Notes under the pieces: model-generated | Seen by the model: only the letters and a program-made list of their open reading frames with translations | What the model was told of the DNA's origin: nothing | Database searches by the model: none | Origin: CADCVT01 sp036389155 | Lineage (GTDB): Bacteria; Actinomycetota; Thermoleophilia; Solirubrobacterales; Solirubrobacteraceae | DNA: 64,000 bases | Assembly (NCBI GenBank): GCA_036389155.1 | Contig: DASVQN010000039.1 | Coordinates: 35,234 to 99,233, forward strand | Reading direction: 5' to 3' | Made by a program: the position numbers and the translations under genes | Shown: positions 14,393 through 23,350 of the stretch, one piece after another | Layout: each line of letters opens with the position of its first letter | Numbering within the stretch: the first letter of the stretch is position 1

Positions 14393-17173
14393 TCAGCGGC
14401 GCAGCAGGACGACGCGGCTCAGAGCGACCTCACGGCCGTCCGCCGCGCGCGCGGCGGCGCGCACGAGCACGCGCACGCCTCCCGTGCCGCGCAGGGCGCG
14501 GCGGGTCTTCGCGGTGAGCTTGAGGCGGATGCGCTCCACCGTGCCCTCTGCCACCGGTACGGCCGTGCGGCCCACGACGACGGCCTTGCGCCCGAGGCGG
14601 AGCCTCTTGGCGTCGCGCGCGGCGACGCTCGCGGTGATCGAGCACCAGACGGCGACCTCGGAGCGGCAGGAGACGAGAAGGCCCCGCTGGACGACCAGGC
14701 GCGTGCGCTGGATGGCCGCGCCGCCGAGCCAGGCGCCGAACGGGCGCGCCGGATCCACGGGCGGTGGCGGGCCGTCCGCCGGGCCGCCGGCGGGCTGGGT
14801 CGGGTCCTCGCCGTCCGGCGCGGGACCGGCGCCCGGAGCGGTCGTTCCGGCGGGCGTGGTGGTCGTGCCGCCGGTGGTGCCGCCGCCGTCGTCCGGCGGG
14901 GGCGTCGAGCCGCCGCCGTCGCCCGGGTCGACCGGGTCCGGCTGCGCGACGACGAGCGCGAGCGTCTTCACGCCGGTGCCGCCGTCGTTGTCGGTGACGC
15001 GCACGCCGACCGTCGCGCTCCCGGCGTTGGCGAAGCTCGCCGTCGCGGTCGGCGTCATGCCGGTGTCGAGCTCGTAGCCGCCGTCGCCGTCGAGGTCCCA
15101 CTGGTAGCGCGCGATCGTGCCGTCGGGGTCCATCGCCACCGCGTCGAGCTGCGTGGCCTCCCCCGCCTTCGGCGCGACCGGCGTCGCCGTCAGCGACGCG
15201 ACCGGGAGCATGTTCCTGACGACGACGTTGACGCCGCCGACGGTCACGGCGCCGCTGGCGTCGGTGACGCGCACCTTCACGGCGCGCGTGCCGGCCGTCG
15301 GCCAGCTCACGGTCCGCGTCGCGGGGCCGGCCGGCTCGAACGTGCCGTCGTTCTCGAGGTCCCACGCGAAGGTCAGCGGCCCCGCGTCGTCGGGGTCGGC
15401 GGAGGCCGAGGCGTCGAGCACGACGTCGCGGCGCAGCGAGACCGGGTTCGGCGTGGCCGTGGCGACGACGATCGGCGCGCTGGTCACGGTGAAGGATCGC
15501 GTGCTGGTGGCGGTCTCGCCCTTGTCATCGGTGACGCGCACGCGGACGGTCTTCGGCCCCGGGGTCGTGAAGGTGTGGTCGAGCGTGGCCGCCGAGGACT
15601 TGCCGACGTCGTAGGTCCCGTCGTTGTTGAGGTCCCACTCGTACCAGTCGATCGTGCCGTCCGGATCGGCCGAGCCGGCGGCCGAGAGCGTCGTGACGCG
15701 GCCGGCGAGCGCGAGGCCGGGGTCGGCGATCGCGGCGACCGGCGGCCGGTTGCGCACGACGACCTGCACCTGCGCCGTGCCCGCGGCGCCGTCCTCGTCG
15801 ATCGCCCAGACGGTGACGTCGTACGTCTTCGGCCTGTCGAAGGTGACGTCGAGGTACGATGCGCCGCCGCTGGTGCGCTCAGGGGCGTTGCTGTCGAGCG
15901 CCCACTGGTACTCGACGACCGTGCCGTCGGGGTCGGCCGAGCCGGCGGCGTCCAGCCGCACGGTGTCGCCGGTCAGCGGGCTGGTCGGGCTCGCCGAGAG
16001 CTGCGCGACCGGCCGCTCGGTCACCGGCAGGCGCCGCTGCTCGACGTCCGTCAGCCCGTCGTTGTCGGTGATGCGCAGGCGGACCAGCACGCTCGTCTTG
16101 GCGGGGTACTGGCGCTTGACCTTGATGCGCAGCGGGTCCGAAGCGTCGACGGGCGTCGGGTCGTCGTCGTACTGGCCGTCGCCGTCGAGGTCCCACTCGT
16201 ACTTGAGGATCTCGCCGTTGGCGTCCAGCGAGTCGCCGGCGTCGAACTCGACGACGTCGCCCGGCAGCGCGGGGTTCGCGCTCATCGTGAAGGCCGCCTT
16301 CGGGATGCCGACGCAGGCGGCGCGCGAGCCGTCCAGCCCCCACGGGCCGAGCGTCCCGGCCTCGCCGGCGACCTTGTCGGTGATCCGCAGCATCCACGTG
16401 CCGTTGAGCGCGTGCCCCTCGAGCGAGGCGAGGCTGTCGCGTGAGGGCATGCGGCCGCTGTAGGGCGCCATCAGCCCTGGGAGGACGCCGTCCGCGAAGA
16501 CGGTGTCGGTCATGGTCGTGCCGCTGAGGCTGCCCGCCCCGGCGAGGACGACGACCTGGCCGTCGGGCGCCACGAGGGCGAGCTCGAGGTCGGACAGGCG
16601 CGGATGCGACAGCGAGCCGATCCGGACCTCCATCCGCTTGACGCGGGTGTTGCCGGGCACGTTCAGCTGGGCGTTCGTGACGCCGGGGACCGTCGCGCTC
16701 GCGTCGGCGAGCGCGACGCCGCCGAGCGAGTCGTAGGGCTGGGGCGGCGCCTCCGCACCGGTCGGAACGAGGAACGAGACGCTGTCCTGGCCGCCCGTGG
16801 CGTCGATGCCGACGGTGAACGACAGGTTCGCGCCGCACGTCACGTCGGAGGCCAGGGCGCCCTCGAAGGGCCGGGTGTTGCGGGACGTCCCGCCCGCGGG
16901 TGCGCTCGCGAACGGCGCCGTGTCGGTGTCGAGGTCGACACCCGGCGTCGGCGTGAACAGCTTGCCCGTCGCGTTGTTCAGCGCGGTGACCGTCGAGAGC
17001 GTCTCGGTCAGCTGGAACGCGTCGCCGTGGTTGACGACGTCGTCGCCGTCGCCGCCGAGCGGGACGGCCTGCACCGCCACGTGGTCCAGGTCGAGGGCGG
17101 CGTCCGCCGCGGCGGGAACGGTCAGCGGGAGAAGGCAGGCGAGGACGGCCAGCGCGCGGGCGACGGTGAGCAT
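14393..17173 (-). CDS. secreted multi-PKD surface protein with proprotein-convertase P-like domain
   Basis: 926 residues. Sec signal peptide (about 1-25) is followed by a domain to 160, then a P/homoB-like beta-sandwich (about 165-310, with HPRLSDLELALVAPDG and LNGTWMLRITD). Five PKD repeats follow (about 312-770), each with D-P-D-G-T or a variant and an E/Q-W-D-L core. A Pro/Gly/Thr-rich linker (772-835) and a basic C-terminal beta domain (about 840-926) ending V-V-L-L-R-R complete it. No catalytic protease domain is present. It lies beside pilA, and a sigma-28-like promoter ends 10 bases upstream of ATG 17173, so I infer a pilus-coregulated cell-surface or adhesive protein. Confidence 0.88.
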   Translation of the reverse strand: MLTVARALAVLACLLPLTVPAAADAALDLDHVAVQAVPLGGDGDDVVNHGDAFQLTETLSTVTALNNATGKLFTPTPGVDLDTDTAPFASAPAGGTSRNTRPFEGALASDVTCGANLSFTVGIDATGGQDSVSFLVPTGAEAPPQPYDSLGGVALADASATVPGVTNAQLNVPGNTRVKRMEVRIGSLSHPRLSDLELALVAPDGQVVVLAGAGSLSGTTMTDTVFADGVLPGLMAPYSGRMPSRDSLASLEGHALNGTWMLRITDKVAGEAGTLGPWGLDGSRAACVGIPKAAFTMSANPALPGDVVEFDAGDSLDANGEILKYEWDLDGDGQYDDDPTPVDASDPLRIKVKRQYPAKTSVLVRLRITDNDGLTDVEQRRLPVTERPVAQLSASPTSPLTGDTVRLDAAGSADPDGTVVEYQWALDSNAPERTSGGASYLDVTFDRPKTYDVTVWAIDEDGAAGTAQVQVVVRNRPPVAAIADPGLALAGRVTTLSAAGSADPDGTIDWYEWDLNNDGTYDVGKSSAATLDHTFTTPGPKTVRVRVTDDKGETATSTRSFTVTSAPIVVATATPNPVSLRRDVVLDASASADPDDAGPLTFAWDLENDGTFEPAGPATRTVSWPTAGTRAVKVRVTDASGAVTVGGVNVVVRNMLPVASLTATPVAPKAGEATQLDAVAMDPDGTIARYQWDLDGDGGYELDTGMTPTATASFANAGSATVGVRVTDNDGGTGVKTLALVVAQPDPVDPGDGGGSTPPPDDGGGTTGGTTTTPAGTTAPGAGPAPDGEDPTQPAGGPADGPPPPVDPARPFGAWLGGAAIQRTRLVVQRGLLVSCRSEVAVWCSITASVAARDAKRLRLGRKAVVVGRTAVPVAEGTVERIRLKLTAKTRRALRGTGGVRVLVRAAARAADGREVALSRVVLLRR

Positions 17174-17183
17174 GTCCTACTGC

Positions 17184-17210
17184 GGATCGGCCGCGCGAGG
17201 CCGTCATTGA
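17184..17210 (-). promoter_or_regulatory. sigma-28-like promoter of the PKD surface protein gene
   Basis: Minus strand: TCAA (17207-17210), 15 bases, GCCGATCC (17184-17191), 10 bases to ATG 17173. The -10 matches the GCCGAT core of the FliA/WhiG consensus fully. Confidence 0.65.
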
Positions 17211-17238
17211 GGCGCAGCGGGGCGTCTCGACGAAGGTT

Positions 17239-17430
17239 TCAGGCCGCGGCGGGACCCTCGGGGCCGCCCTCGCGCCACCGCGCCTGGGCGTCGTGCCCCG
17301 GGCTCAGCCGGCCGGTCCCGTCGCACCACGGACAGGTGACCCGCTGCTGCGTGCCGCCGAGGTTCGAGATGACGCTGCCCGTCGCCCGGCAGGGCGGGCA
17401 GGGGATCTCGGCTGGCTCGTCGGCGGTCAT
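17239..17430 (-). CDS. small zinc-ribbon protein resembling half a DnaJ zinc finger
   Basis: 63 residues with CPPCRATG and CPWCDGTG, i.e. two C-x-x-C-x-x-x-G knuckles 18 residues apart, the pattern of DnaJ cysteine-rich repeats. There is no J domain, and the tail is low-complexity. It probably binds one zinc; its partner is unknown. ATG 17430 lies 10 bases after a TACGCT -10-like box shared in a divergent region with the epimerase gene. Confidence 0.7.
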   Translation of the reverse strand: MTADEPAEIPCPPCRATGSVISNLGGTQQRVTCPWCDGTGRLSPGHDAQARWREGGPEGPAAA

Positions 17431-17440
17431 GGGCCGCGCG

Positions 17441-17463
17441 AGCGTACCGCTCGTGGGTAGGCT
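17441..17463. promoter_or_regulatory. divergent -10-like boxes between zinc-ribbon and epimerase genes
   Basis: In only 41 bases between the two starts, TACGCT on the minus strand (17441-17446, 10 bases before ATG 17430) and TAGGCT on the plus strand (17458-17463, 8 bases before GTG 17472) face away from each other. Both fit leaderless transcripts. Confidence 0.4.
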
Positions 17464-17471
17464 CCGCCCGC

Positions 17472-18395
17472 GTGAGGGTGTTCGTTGCCGGCGCGACCGG
17501 CGCCATAGGCCGCCCGCTCGTCCCGCGCCTGCTGGCCGCGGGCCACCACGTGACGGGCATGACGCGCTCCGAGGAGCGAGCCGCGGCGCTCCGCGCCGCC
17601 GGAGCCGACGCCGCCGTCTGCGACGTCTTCGACCAGGCCGCGCTCGACGCCGCGCTCGCCGCGGCCGAGCCCGAGGTGGTCGTCAACGAGCTGACCGACA
17701 TCCCGCCGGCGCTCGACCCGCGCAGGTTTCGCGAGCAGATGCAGGGGCTCGAGAGGATCCGGCGCGAGGGCTACGCCAACCTCGTCAGAGCTGCGCAGGC
17801 GGCGGGCGCGCGGCGGATCGTGGCGCAGTCGATCGCGTTCGTCTACGAGCCCGGCGACGGCCCCGCGACCGAGGACGACCCACCCTGGCACGACGGGCCC
17901 GAGCCGTTCGCCGAGACGCTGCGCGCGACCCTGACCGGCGAGCGTGCGGTGCTCGACGGGCCGCTGGAGGGGCTCGTGCTCCGGTACGGGTGGTTCTACG
18001 GGCCCGGCACGGCCTACGCCGCCGACGGCGCGCAGATAGAGATGATCCGGCGCCGGCGCTACCCGGTCGTGGGGTCCGGCGCGGGCGTCTCGTCGTTCAT
18101 CCACGTCGACGACGCCGCCGACGCGACCGTCCTCGCGGTCGCCTCCGGCGCGACGGGGATCCTCAACGTCGTCGACGACGACCCGGCGCCGCTGCGCGAG
18201 TGGCTGCCCGCCGTCGCCGAGCAGATCGGGGCGAAGAAGCCCTTCCGCGTGCCCGCGATCGTCGCGCGCGTCGCCGCAGGGCGGGTCGGCGTCGCGTTCA
18301 CGACGCGGCAGCGCGGCGCGTCCAACGCGCGGGCCAAGGAGACGCTCGGGTGGACCCCGGCGCATCCGACCTGGCGCGGGACGCTCGGGACGTGA
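17472..18395 (+). CDS. NAD-dependent epimerase/dehydratase (extended SDR)
   Basis: 307 residues. N-terminal VFVAGATGAIGRPLV is the G-x-x-G-x-x-G dinucleotide site. The active-site Tyr position is taken by QSIAFVYEPGD, without a clear YxxxK, so catalysis is uncertain. GWFYGPGT and FIHVDDAADA are typical of the sugar-epimerase-like group. Substrate unknown. GTG start follows a TAGGCT box, and the stop overlaps gluQ in GTGA (18392-18395). Confidence 0.85.
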   Translation: MRVFVAGATGAIGRPLVPRLLAAGHHVTGMTRSEERAAALRAAGADAAVCDVFDQAALDAALAAAEPEVVVNELTDIPPALDPRRFREQMQGLERIRREGYANLVRAAQAAGARRIVAQSIAFVYEPGDGPATEDDPPWHDGPEPFAETLRATLTGERAVLDGPLEGLVLRYGWFYGPGTAYAADGAQIEMIRRRRYPVVGSGAGVSSFIHVDDAADATVLAVASGATGILNVVDDDPAPLREWLPAVAEQIGAKKPFRVPAIVARVAAGRVGVAFTTRQRGASNARAKETLGWTPAHPTWRGTLGT

Positions 18396-19294
18396 TCGGG
18401 CGCTACGCCCCGTCCCCCACCGGCACCCTGCACCTCGGGAACCTGCGGACGGCGCTGCTGGCCTGGCTGTTCGCGCGGTCGGCCGGATCGGCCTTCCTCA
18501 TGCGGGTCGAGGACCTCGACGCCGGCCGCGTCCGCCCCGGGCTTTCCGAGGCGCAGCTGGCCGACCTCGCGGCGCTCGGGCTCGACTGGGACCCGCCGGT
18601 CGTCACGCAGTCCGAGCGGCTCGACGCGTACGCTGAGGCGATCGGCCGCCTCGACGCCCAGGGCGCGCTGTACCCGTGCTTCTGCACGCGCCGCGAGATC
18701 CGCGAGGCCGCGTCGGCGCCGCACGGCCCGCTGCCCGAGGGCGCCTACCCCGGCACGTGCCGCGAGCTGACGGCGGCCGCGCGCGCCGACCGCGAGCGAT
18801 CCGGCCGCCCGCCGGCGCTGCGCCTGCGTGCCGGCGGCGAGCTCGTGGCGTACGAGGACCGCCTCCTCGGCCGCGTGGAGGCGGCGGTCGACGACGTCGT
18901 CGTGCGCCGCAACGGCGGCGCGCCCGCCTACAACCTGGCGGTGGTGGTCGACGACGCCGCACAGGGCGTCGAGGAGGTCGTGCGCGGCGCCGACCTCGCG
19001 CAGACGACGCCGCGCCAGATCCTCCTAGCGCACCGCCTCGCGCTGCCCGTCCCCGCCTACGCGCACGTCCCGCTCGTCCTCGGGCCGGACGGCGCGCGGC
19101 TGGCCAAGCGCCACGGGGCGGTGACGCTGGCCGACCGCGCCGCGCTCGGCGAGACGCCCGAGCAGGTCCGCGGCGAGCTGGCGGCGAGTGTGGGGCTGGC
19201 CGATCCGGGAGAGACCCCGAGCATGGACGAGCTGCTGGAGCGCTTCGACCCCGGCGCCCTGCCCACCCGGCCGAGCGTCCTGACGGCCACCTGA
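18392..19294 (+). CDS. gluQ: glutamyl-Q tRNA(Asp) synthetase
   Basis: 300 residues. A truncated GluRS-like enzyme without the anticodon-binding domain, which attaches glutamate to queuosine in tRNA(Asp). Visible are R-Y-A-P-S-P-T-G-T-L-H-L-G-N (HIGH motif), the zinc ligands in PCFC and YPGTC, and A-K-R-H-G (KMSKS-like) near residue 235. The length and C-x-C/Y-x3-C zinc pattern separate it from full GltX. The GTG start overlaps the epimerase TGA, and the TGA overlaps the next ATG by one base. Confidence 0.9.
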   Translation: MIGRYAPSPTGTLHLGNLRTALLAWLFARSAGSAFLMRVEDLDAGRVRPGLSEAQLADLAALGLDWDPPVVTQSERLDAYAEAIGRLDAQGALYPCFCTRREIREAASAPHGPLPEGAYPGTCRELTAAARADRERSGRPPALRLRAGGELVAYEDRLLGRVEAAVDDVVVRRNGGAPAYNLAVVVDDAAQGVEEVVRGADLAQTTPRQILLAHRLALPVPAYAHVPLVLGPDGARLAKRHGAVTLADRAALGETPEQVRGELAASVGLADPGETPSMDELLERFDPGALPTRPSVLTAT

Positions 19295-19569
19295 TGCGCG
19301 CCGTCCGCATCGGCCTGCCGATCGTGATCTGCGTCGCCGGGATCGTCGCGATCGTCGTCGAGCCCAACCGCAACGGCCTGGAGGGCGGTGGGCTGATCGT
19401 CAGCGCGGGCCTCTCCGTCTGGCTGCTCAACTGGCTGTACCGCGTCGGCGTCTCCGGCGAGCGCGAGCGCGACGACGAGGACGAGGCGCGCGACTTCTTC
19501 GACCGCCACGGCGTCTGGCCCGACGAGATCACGGCCGAGCGTCGCCGCGAGCTCGAGCGGCGGCCCTAG
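19294..19569 (+). CDS. small membrane protein, two transmembrane segments
   Basis: 91 residues. Hydrophobic segments at about 6-22 and 31-48 are followed by a charged cytoplasmic tail rich in D, E and R (DEDEARDFFDRHGVWPDE). I do not recognise the family. The ATG shares its first base with the gluQ stop (TGATG), so it is likely translated from the same mRNA. Confidence 0.7.
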   Translation: MRAVRIGLPIVICVAGIVAIVVEPNRNGLEGGGLIVSAGLSVWLLNWLYRVGVSGERERDDEDEARDFFDRHGVWPDEITAERRRELERRP

Positions 19570-19579
19570 CGGGCGCAGG

Positions 19580-19585
19580 TACCCT
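19580..19585 (+). promoter_or_regulatory. -10-like TACCCT box before RNase D
   Basis: TACCCT ends 6 bases before GTG 19592 with no Shine-Dalgarno, consistent with a leaderless mRNA. Confidence 0.4.
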
Positions 19586-19591
19586 CGCCCG

Positions 19592-20749
19592 GTGGACCTT
19601 CAGACCCTCGCCGACCGCGCCCGCGAGACCGGGCGGCTCGGGATCGACACCGAGTTCATGGGCGAGGGCCGGTACCGCTCGCTGCTGTGCCTGGCGCAGG
19701 TCGCCGTCGAGCGGGGCGACGGCGAGTCCGACGTCGAGGTGCTCGACACGCTCGACCCGGCGCTCGACCCCTCCCCGCTGGCGGAGGTCCTCGCCGATCC
19801 CGCCGTCGAGATCGTCATGCACGCCGGGCGCCAGGACGTCGCGCTGCTGCGGCGCACGTGGGAGACGACGGTCACCAACGTCTTCGACACGCAGGTCGCC
19901 GCCGGCTTCACCGGCCGCGGCGCGCAGATGGGCTACGAGCCGCTGCTCGGCGACGTCCTCGGCGTGCGCCTGCGCAAGAGCGCGAGCTTCACGCGCTGGG
20001 ACGTCCGCCCGCTCACCGACGAGCAGGTCAGCTACGCACGCGAGGACGTGCTGCACCTGATCCAGCTGGCCGACGCGCTGCAGCGCGAGCTCGAGGAGCG
20101 CGGCCGCCTGGAGTGGGCGCGGGAGGAGTGCCGCGCGCTGGAGGCGATCACCGACACGCGCGACCTCGACGTCGTCTTCGGCAAGCTGCCCCGCATCGGC
20201 GGCCTCGACCCGCCGGTCCGCGCGGTGGCGCGCGAGCTCGTCGAGTGGCGTGAGACGACGGCGCGCGAGAGCGACCGGCCGGTCTCCTCCGTCCTGCCCG
20301 ACGCACCGCTGGTGGAGATCGCCCGGCGCCGCCCGCGCGACATCTCCCGCCTGCAGCAGATCCGCGGCCTCAACGAGCAGACGGTCCGCCGCCGCGGCCG
20401 CGACATCCTCGCCGCGGTCGAGCGCGGGCGCGAGCGCGAGCCGATCGGCCGCGACGGCGACAAGCCGATCCCCTCCGACCCGCGCGACGGGCCGGCGATC
20501 GCGCTCTGCGAGTCGCTGACGCGCGCCCGCACCTACGAGGCGGGCATGGCGTACGAGCTGGTCGCCGCGCGCGCCGACCTCGAACGCATCGTCAAGGCGG
20601 CGCGGATCGGCGCCCCGGCGCCGGACGTCCGCACCCTGCGCGGCTGGCGGCGCGAGCTCGTCGGCAACGAGCTGCTGGACCTGCTCGAGGGCCGCGTGGC
20701 GCTGAGCATCGGGAAAGATAGGCGCCTGCGCGTCGACCGCTCGGGTTAG
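19592..20749 (+). CDS. rnd: ribonuclease D (DEDD 3'-5' exonuclease with HRDC domain)
   Basis: 385 residues. Exonuclease motifs are GIDTEFMGEGRYRS (Asp and Glu, motif I), HAGRQDVALL (motif II) and SYAREDVLHL (motif III, Y-x3-D), all within the first 160 residues. An HRDC domain follows at about 205-285. It processes structured RNA 3' ends, chiefly tRNA. GTG start near a TACCCT box. Its TAG stop is also the first half of the -10-like box of the next gene. Confidence 0.93.
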   Translation: MDLQTLADRARETGRLGIDTEFMGEGRYRSLLCLAQVAVERGDGESDVEVLDTLDPALDPSPLAEVLADPAVEIVMHAGRQDVALLRRTWETTVTNVFDTQVAAGFTGRGAQMGYEPLLGDVLGVRLRKSASFTRWDVRPLTDEQVSYAREDVLHLIQLADALQRELEERGRLEWAREECRALEAITDTRDLDVVFGKLPRIGGLDPPVRAVARELVEWRETTARESDRPVSSVLPDAPLVEIARRRPRDISRLQQIRGLNEQTVRRRGRDILAAVERGREREPIGRDGDKPIPSDPRDGPAIALCESLTRARTYEAGMAYELVAARADLERIVKAARIGAPAPDVRTLRGWRRELVGNELLDLLEGRVALSIGKDRRLRVDRSG

Positions 20750-20752
20750 GCT
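20747..20752 (+). promoter_or_regulatory. -10-like TAGGCT box before the first SpoIIE phosphatase
   Basis: TAGGCT ends 7 bases before GTG 20760; the TAG is the rnd stop codon. It allows the phosphatase to be expressed separately from rnd. Confidence 0.4.
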
Positions 20753-20759
20753 CGCGCAG

Positions 20760-23285
20760 GTGGAGGCACGGGACGCCCCCCATCCGTCGCTGGACGGACT
20801 GCTCACGGAGGCCGGACGGCTGCTCGCGTCGTCGCTGGACCTCGACGACACGCTGCGCAACATCGCGCGGCTGGCGGTGCCGGAGCTGGCCGACTGGGCC
20901 GCGGTCGACGTGCTCCAGATCGACGGGACGCTGCGCCAGATCTCCTCCGGCCATGCGGACCCCGCGGCCGACGCGCTGCTGCTCGAGCTGCGCGAGCGCC
21001 ACCGCCGCCGGCCCGCCGGCCAGGACGCGCTCGGCCCCTACCGCGTCATCTCCCACCGGCGCCCGGAGGTCTACGCGCCCCTGCCCGCCGACCAGCTGCC
21101 GTTCCTCTCCACCGCGGAGGTCCGCGTCTGGGAGCAGCTGGCGCCCGTCTCGTTCCTCGTCGTCCCTATGGAGGCCGACGGGCGCCCGCTCGGCGCGCTG
21201 ACGCTCCTTTCCACCGACCCCGACCGGATCTACTCCGAGGAGGACTTCCCGGTCGCGATCGAGCTGACCGAGCGCTGCGCGCAGGCGCTGCGCAACGCGC
21301 AGGCCTACCAGGCGGCCGAGTCCTCGCGGGCGCTGCTCGACGCTCTGTTCGAGACCGCGCCCGTCGGGATGGCGTTCCTCGACACCGAGCTGCGCTACGT
21401 CCTCGTCAATCGCCACCTGGCCGCGGTCAACCACCGGCCGGTGGAGGAGCACGTCGGGCGCAGGATGGACGAGGTCCTCGGCGAGCTCGGCGACCAGGTG
21501 GGCCGGCTCGTCCGCCGCGTCATCGAGACCGGCGCCGCCGTGCGCGACCGCGAGCTCCTGACGGCCGACGGGCGCGCGTTCCTCGCGTCCTACGCGCCGG
21601 TGGTGGCCGAGAGCGGGGTGGTCGGCGTCGTGGCCGCGGTGGTCGAGACGACCGAGCGCCACCGCGCGGTCGAGGTCATCGCCCGGAGCGAGGCGCGCTT
21701 CCGCGCGCTGGCCGAGGCGGGCGTGATCGGCGTGATCAGCGGCCGCGGCCCGCAGGTCGCCGAGGCCAACGACGCGTTCCTCGACATGCTCGGGTACTCC
21801 CGGGAGGACGTGACGGCCGGGTCGTTGACCCGCGCCACGCTGACGCCGGAACGCTGGCACGCGCTGGACCGGGAGAAGTACGCCGAGCTGCAGCAGCACG
21901 GCGCGATCGCGCCGTTCGAGAAGGAGTACCGGCACCGCGACGGCACCGCGGTTCCCGTGCTCGTCGGGGCCACGATGCTCCCCGACCGCGCCGACGAGTG
22001 GATCTGCTTCGTCGTGGACCTCAGCGAGCGCAAGGCGGCCGAGCGCGAGCGCGAGCGGCTGCTCGACCGCAGCGCGCGGCTCCAGGGGGTGACGGCCCAG
22101 CTCGCGGCCGCGCTGACCGCCGACGAGGTCGCCGAGGTCATCGTGCACGCGGGCATGGAGGCCACCGGCGCGAGCTGCGGCGTGCTCGGGCTGCGCGTCG
22201 AGGACCGGGCGCTGCGCATCGAGCACCGCTTCGGCATGGCCGCGGGCGCGCCCTCCGAGCTGCCGCTGGACCTCGCCGCGCCGATGCCCACCGCCGCCCG
22301 GCTGGCCGGGCCGGTGCTGCTCGAGTCGCGCGAGGACTGGGCGACGCGCTTCCCGGACTTCGCGCCGCGCGGCGACTTCGAGGCGTTCGCCGCGGTGCCG
22401 CTGCTGTTCGAGGGCGGCGTCCCCGGGTGCATGGGCCTCGGGTTCGCCGAGCGGCGCGGGTTCGACGCGGGCGACGTGGACCTGCTCGTCGCCATCGCCC
22501 GCCAGGGCGCCCAGGCGCTGGAGCGCGCGCGGCTGTACGAGGAGCGCGCGTACGTCGCGCGGACGCTCCAGGCCGGGCTCCTCCCCCGCGCGCTGCCGCC
22601 GATCCCCGGGATCGACGTCGCCGTGCGCTACCGGCCGGTCGGCGACGGCAGCGAGGTCGGCGGCGACTTCTACGACCTCTTCTCGGTCGCCGACGGCGAG
22701 TGGATGCTCGCGATGGGCGACGTCTGCGGGAAGGGCACGGAGGCGGCGGTGCTCACCGGCGTCGTGCGCAGCACGATCCGCGCGCTGGCGCTCGCCGCGC
22801 CCGCGCCCGCCGACGCACGCGAGGTCCTCTCCGGCGTCAACGCGGCGCTGCTGCGCGAGGACGCCCCGGACGCACTGGCCACGGCGGTCTGCGGCGTCCT
22901 GCGCCCCGCGCAGGAGGACGGGTCCTGCCTGGTCCGCCTGAGCGCCGGCGGCCATCCGCCCCCGCTGCTGCTCCGCGCCGACGGCAGACTCGAGCCGGTG
23001 AGCGCCCCCGGGCGCATGCTCGGCGTCGCCGCCGAGCCCGACCTCGTCGCCGCCGACCTCGTGCTGCGCCCCGGCGACCTGCTGCTGCTCTACACGGACG
23101 GCGTCCTCGACGCCCGCAGCGGGCGGGAGACCTTCGGGGAGCGCCGGCTGCGCGAGGCGCTCGGCGCCTGCGCCGGACAGGCCTCGTCCGTCGTGCTGGC
23201 GACCATCGACGAGGCCGTCCGCGCCTTCGCGCCGGGCCGGGCGCGCGACGACAAGGCGCTCATGGCCCTCAAGGTGCCCGAGTAG
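20760..23285 (+). CDS. multi-sensor PP2C/SpoIIE-type Ser/Thr phosphatase (GAF-PAS-PAS-GAF-SpoIIE)
   Basis: 841 residues, soluble. Domains in order: GAF (about 10-185), PAS (190-300), PAS (305-430), GAF (445-610) and SpoIIE phosphatase (625-838). Metal-binding motifs are EVGGDFYDLF, GDVCGKG, LLLYTDGVLDA and the final DDKALMAL. RsbU/RsbP-type phosphatases dephosphorylate STAS anti-sigma antagonists, so the STAS protein at 23945 is a natural candidate substrate, though not proven. The sensed signal is unknown; there is no haem- or flavin-binding Cys or His I can identify. Confidence 0.92.
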   Translation: MEARDAPHPSLDGLLTEAGRLLASSLDLDDTLRNIARLAVPELADWAAVDVLQIDGTLRQISSGHADPAADALLLELRERHRRRPAGQDALGPYRVISHRRPEVYAPLPADQLPFLSTAEVRVWEQLAPVSFLVVPMEADGRPLGALTLLSTDPDRIYSEEDFPVAIELTERCAQALRNAQAYQAAESSRALLDALFETAPVGMAFLDTELRYVLVNRHLAAVNHRPVEEHVGRRMDEVLGELGDQVGRLVRRVIETGAAVRDRELLTADGRAFLASYAPVVAESGVVGVVAAVVETTERHRAVEVIARSEARFRALAEAGVIGVISGRGPQVAEANDAFLDMLGYSREDVTAGSLTRATLTPERWHALDREKYAELQQHGAIAPFEKEYRHRDGTAVPVLVGATMLPDRADEWICFVVDLSERKAAERERERLLDRSARLQGVTAQLAAALTADEVAEVIVHAGMEATGASCGVLGLRVEDRALRIEHRFGMAAGAPSELPLDLAAPMPTAARLAGPVLLESREDWATRFPDFAPRGDFEAFAAVPLLFEGGVPGCMGLGFAERRGFDAGDVDLLVAIARQGAQALERARLYEERAYVARTLQAGLLPRALPPIPGIDVAVRYRPVGDGSEVGGDFYDLFSVADGEWMLAMGDVCGKGTEAAVLTGVVRSTIRALALAAPAPADAREVLSGVNAALLREDAPDALATAVCGVLRPAQEDGSCLVRLSAGGHPPPLLLRADGRLEPVSAPGRMLGVAAEPDLVAADLVLRPGDLLLLYTDGVLDARSGRETFGERRLREALGACAGQASSVVLATIDEAVRAFAPGRARDDKALMALKVPE

Positions 23286-23309
23286 GGCCTGCCCGCCACG
23301 GCCGGCCCT
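23284..23309 (+). terminator. weak inverted repeat after the phosphatase gene
   Basis: AGGGCC and GGCCCT are separated by 14 bases and overlap the TAG stop. No T run follows, so only a weak terminator candidate. Confidence 0.25.
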
Positions 23310-23314
23310 AAACG

Positions 23315-23341
23315 GTTTGTGACCCGCGTTCAGGCGGGAAT
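23315..23341 (+). promoter_or_regulatory. SigB/SigF-like promoter before the GlsB-type gene
   Basis: GTTT (23315-23318), 17 bases, GGGAAT (23336-23341), then 9 bases to ATG 23351. General-stress promoters in Gram-positives are GTTT-N13-17-GGGTAT. One core base differs and the spacer is at the long end. Confidence 0.4.
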
Positions 23342-23350
23342 CACGGGGCC

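Noticed and set aside
17239..17430. DnaJ fragment or dnaJ pseudogene
   Set aside because: Two DnaJ-like cysteine knuckles are present but no J domain, no C-terminal domain and no frameshift remnants; it reads as an intact small zinc-ribbon gene with its own promoter.
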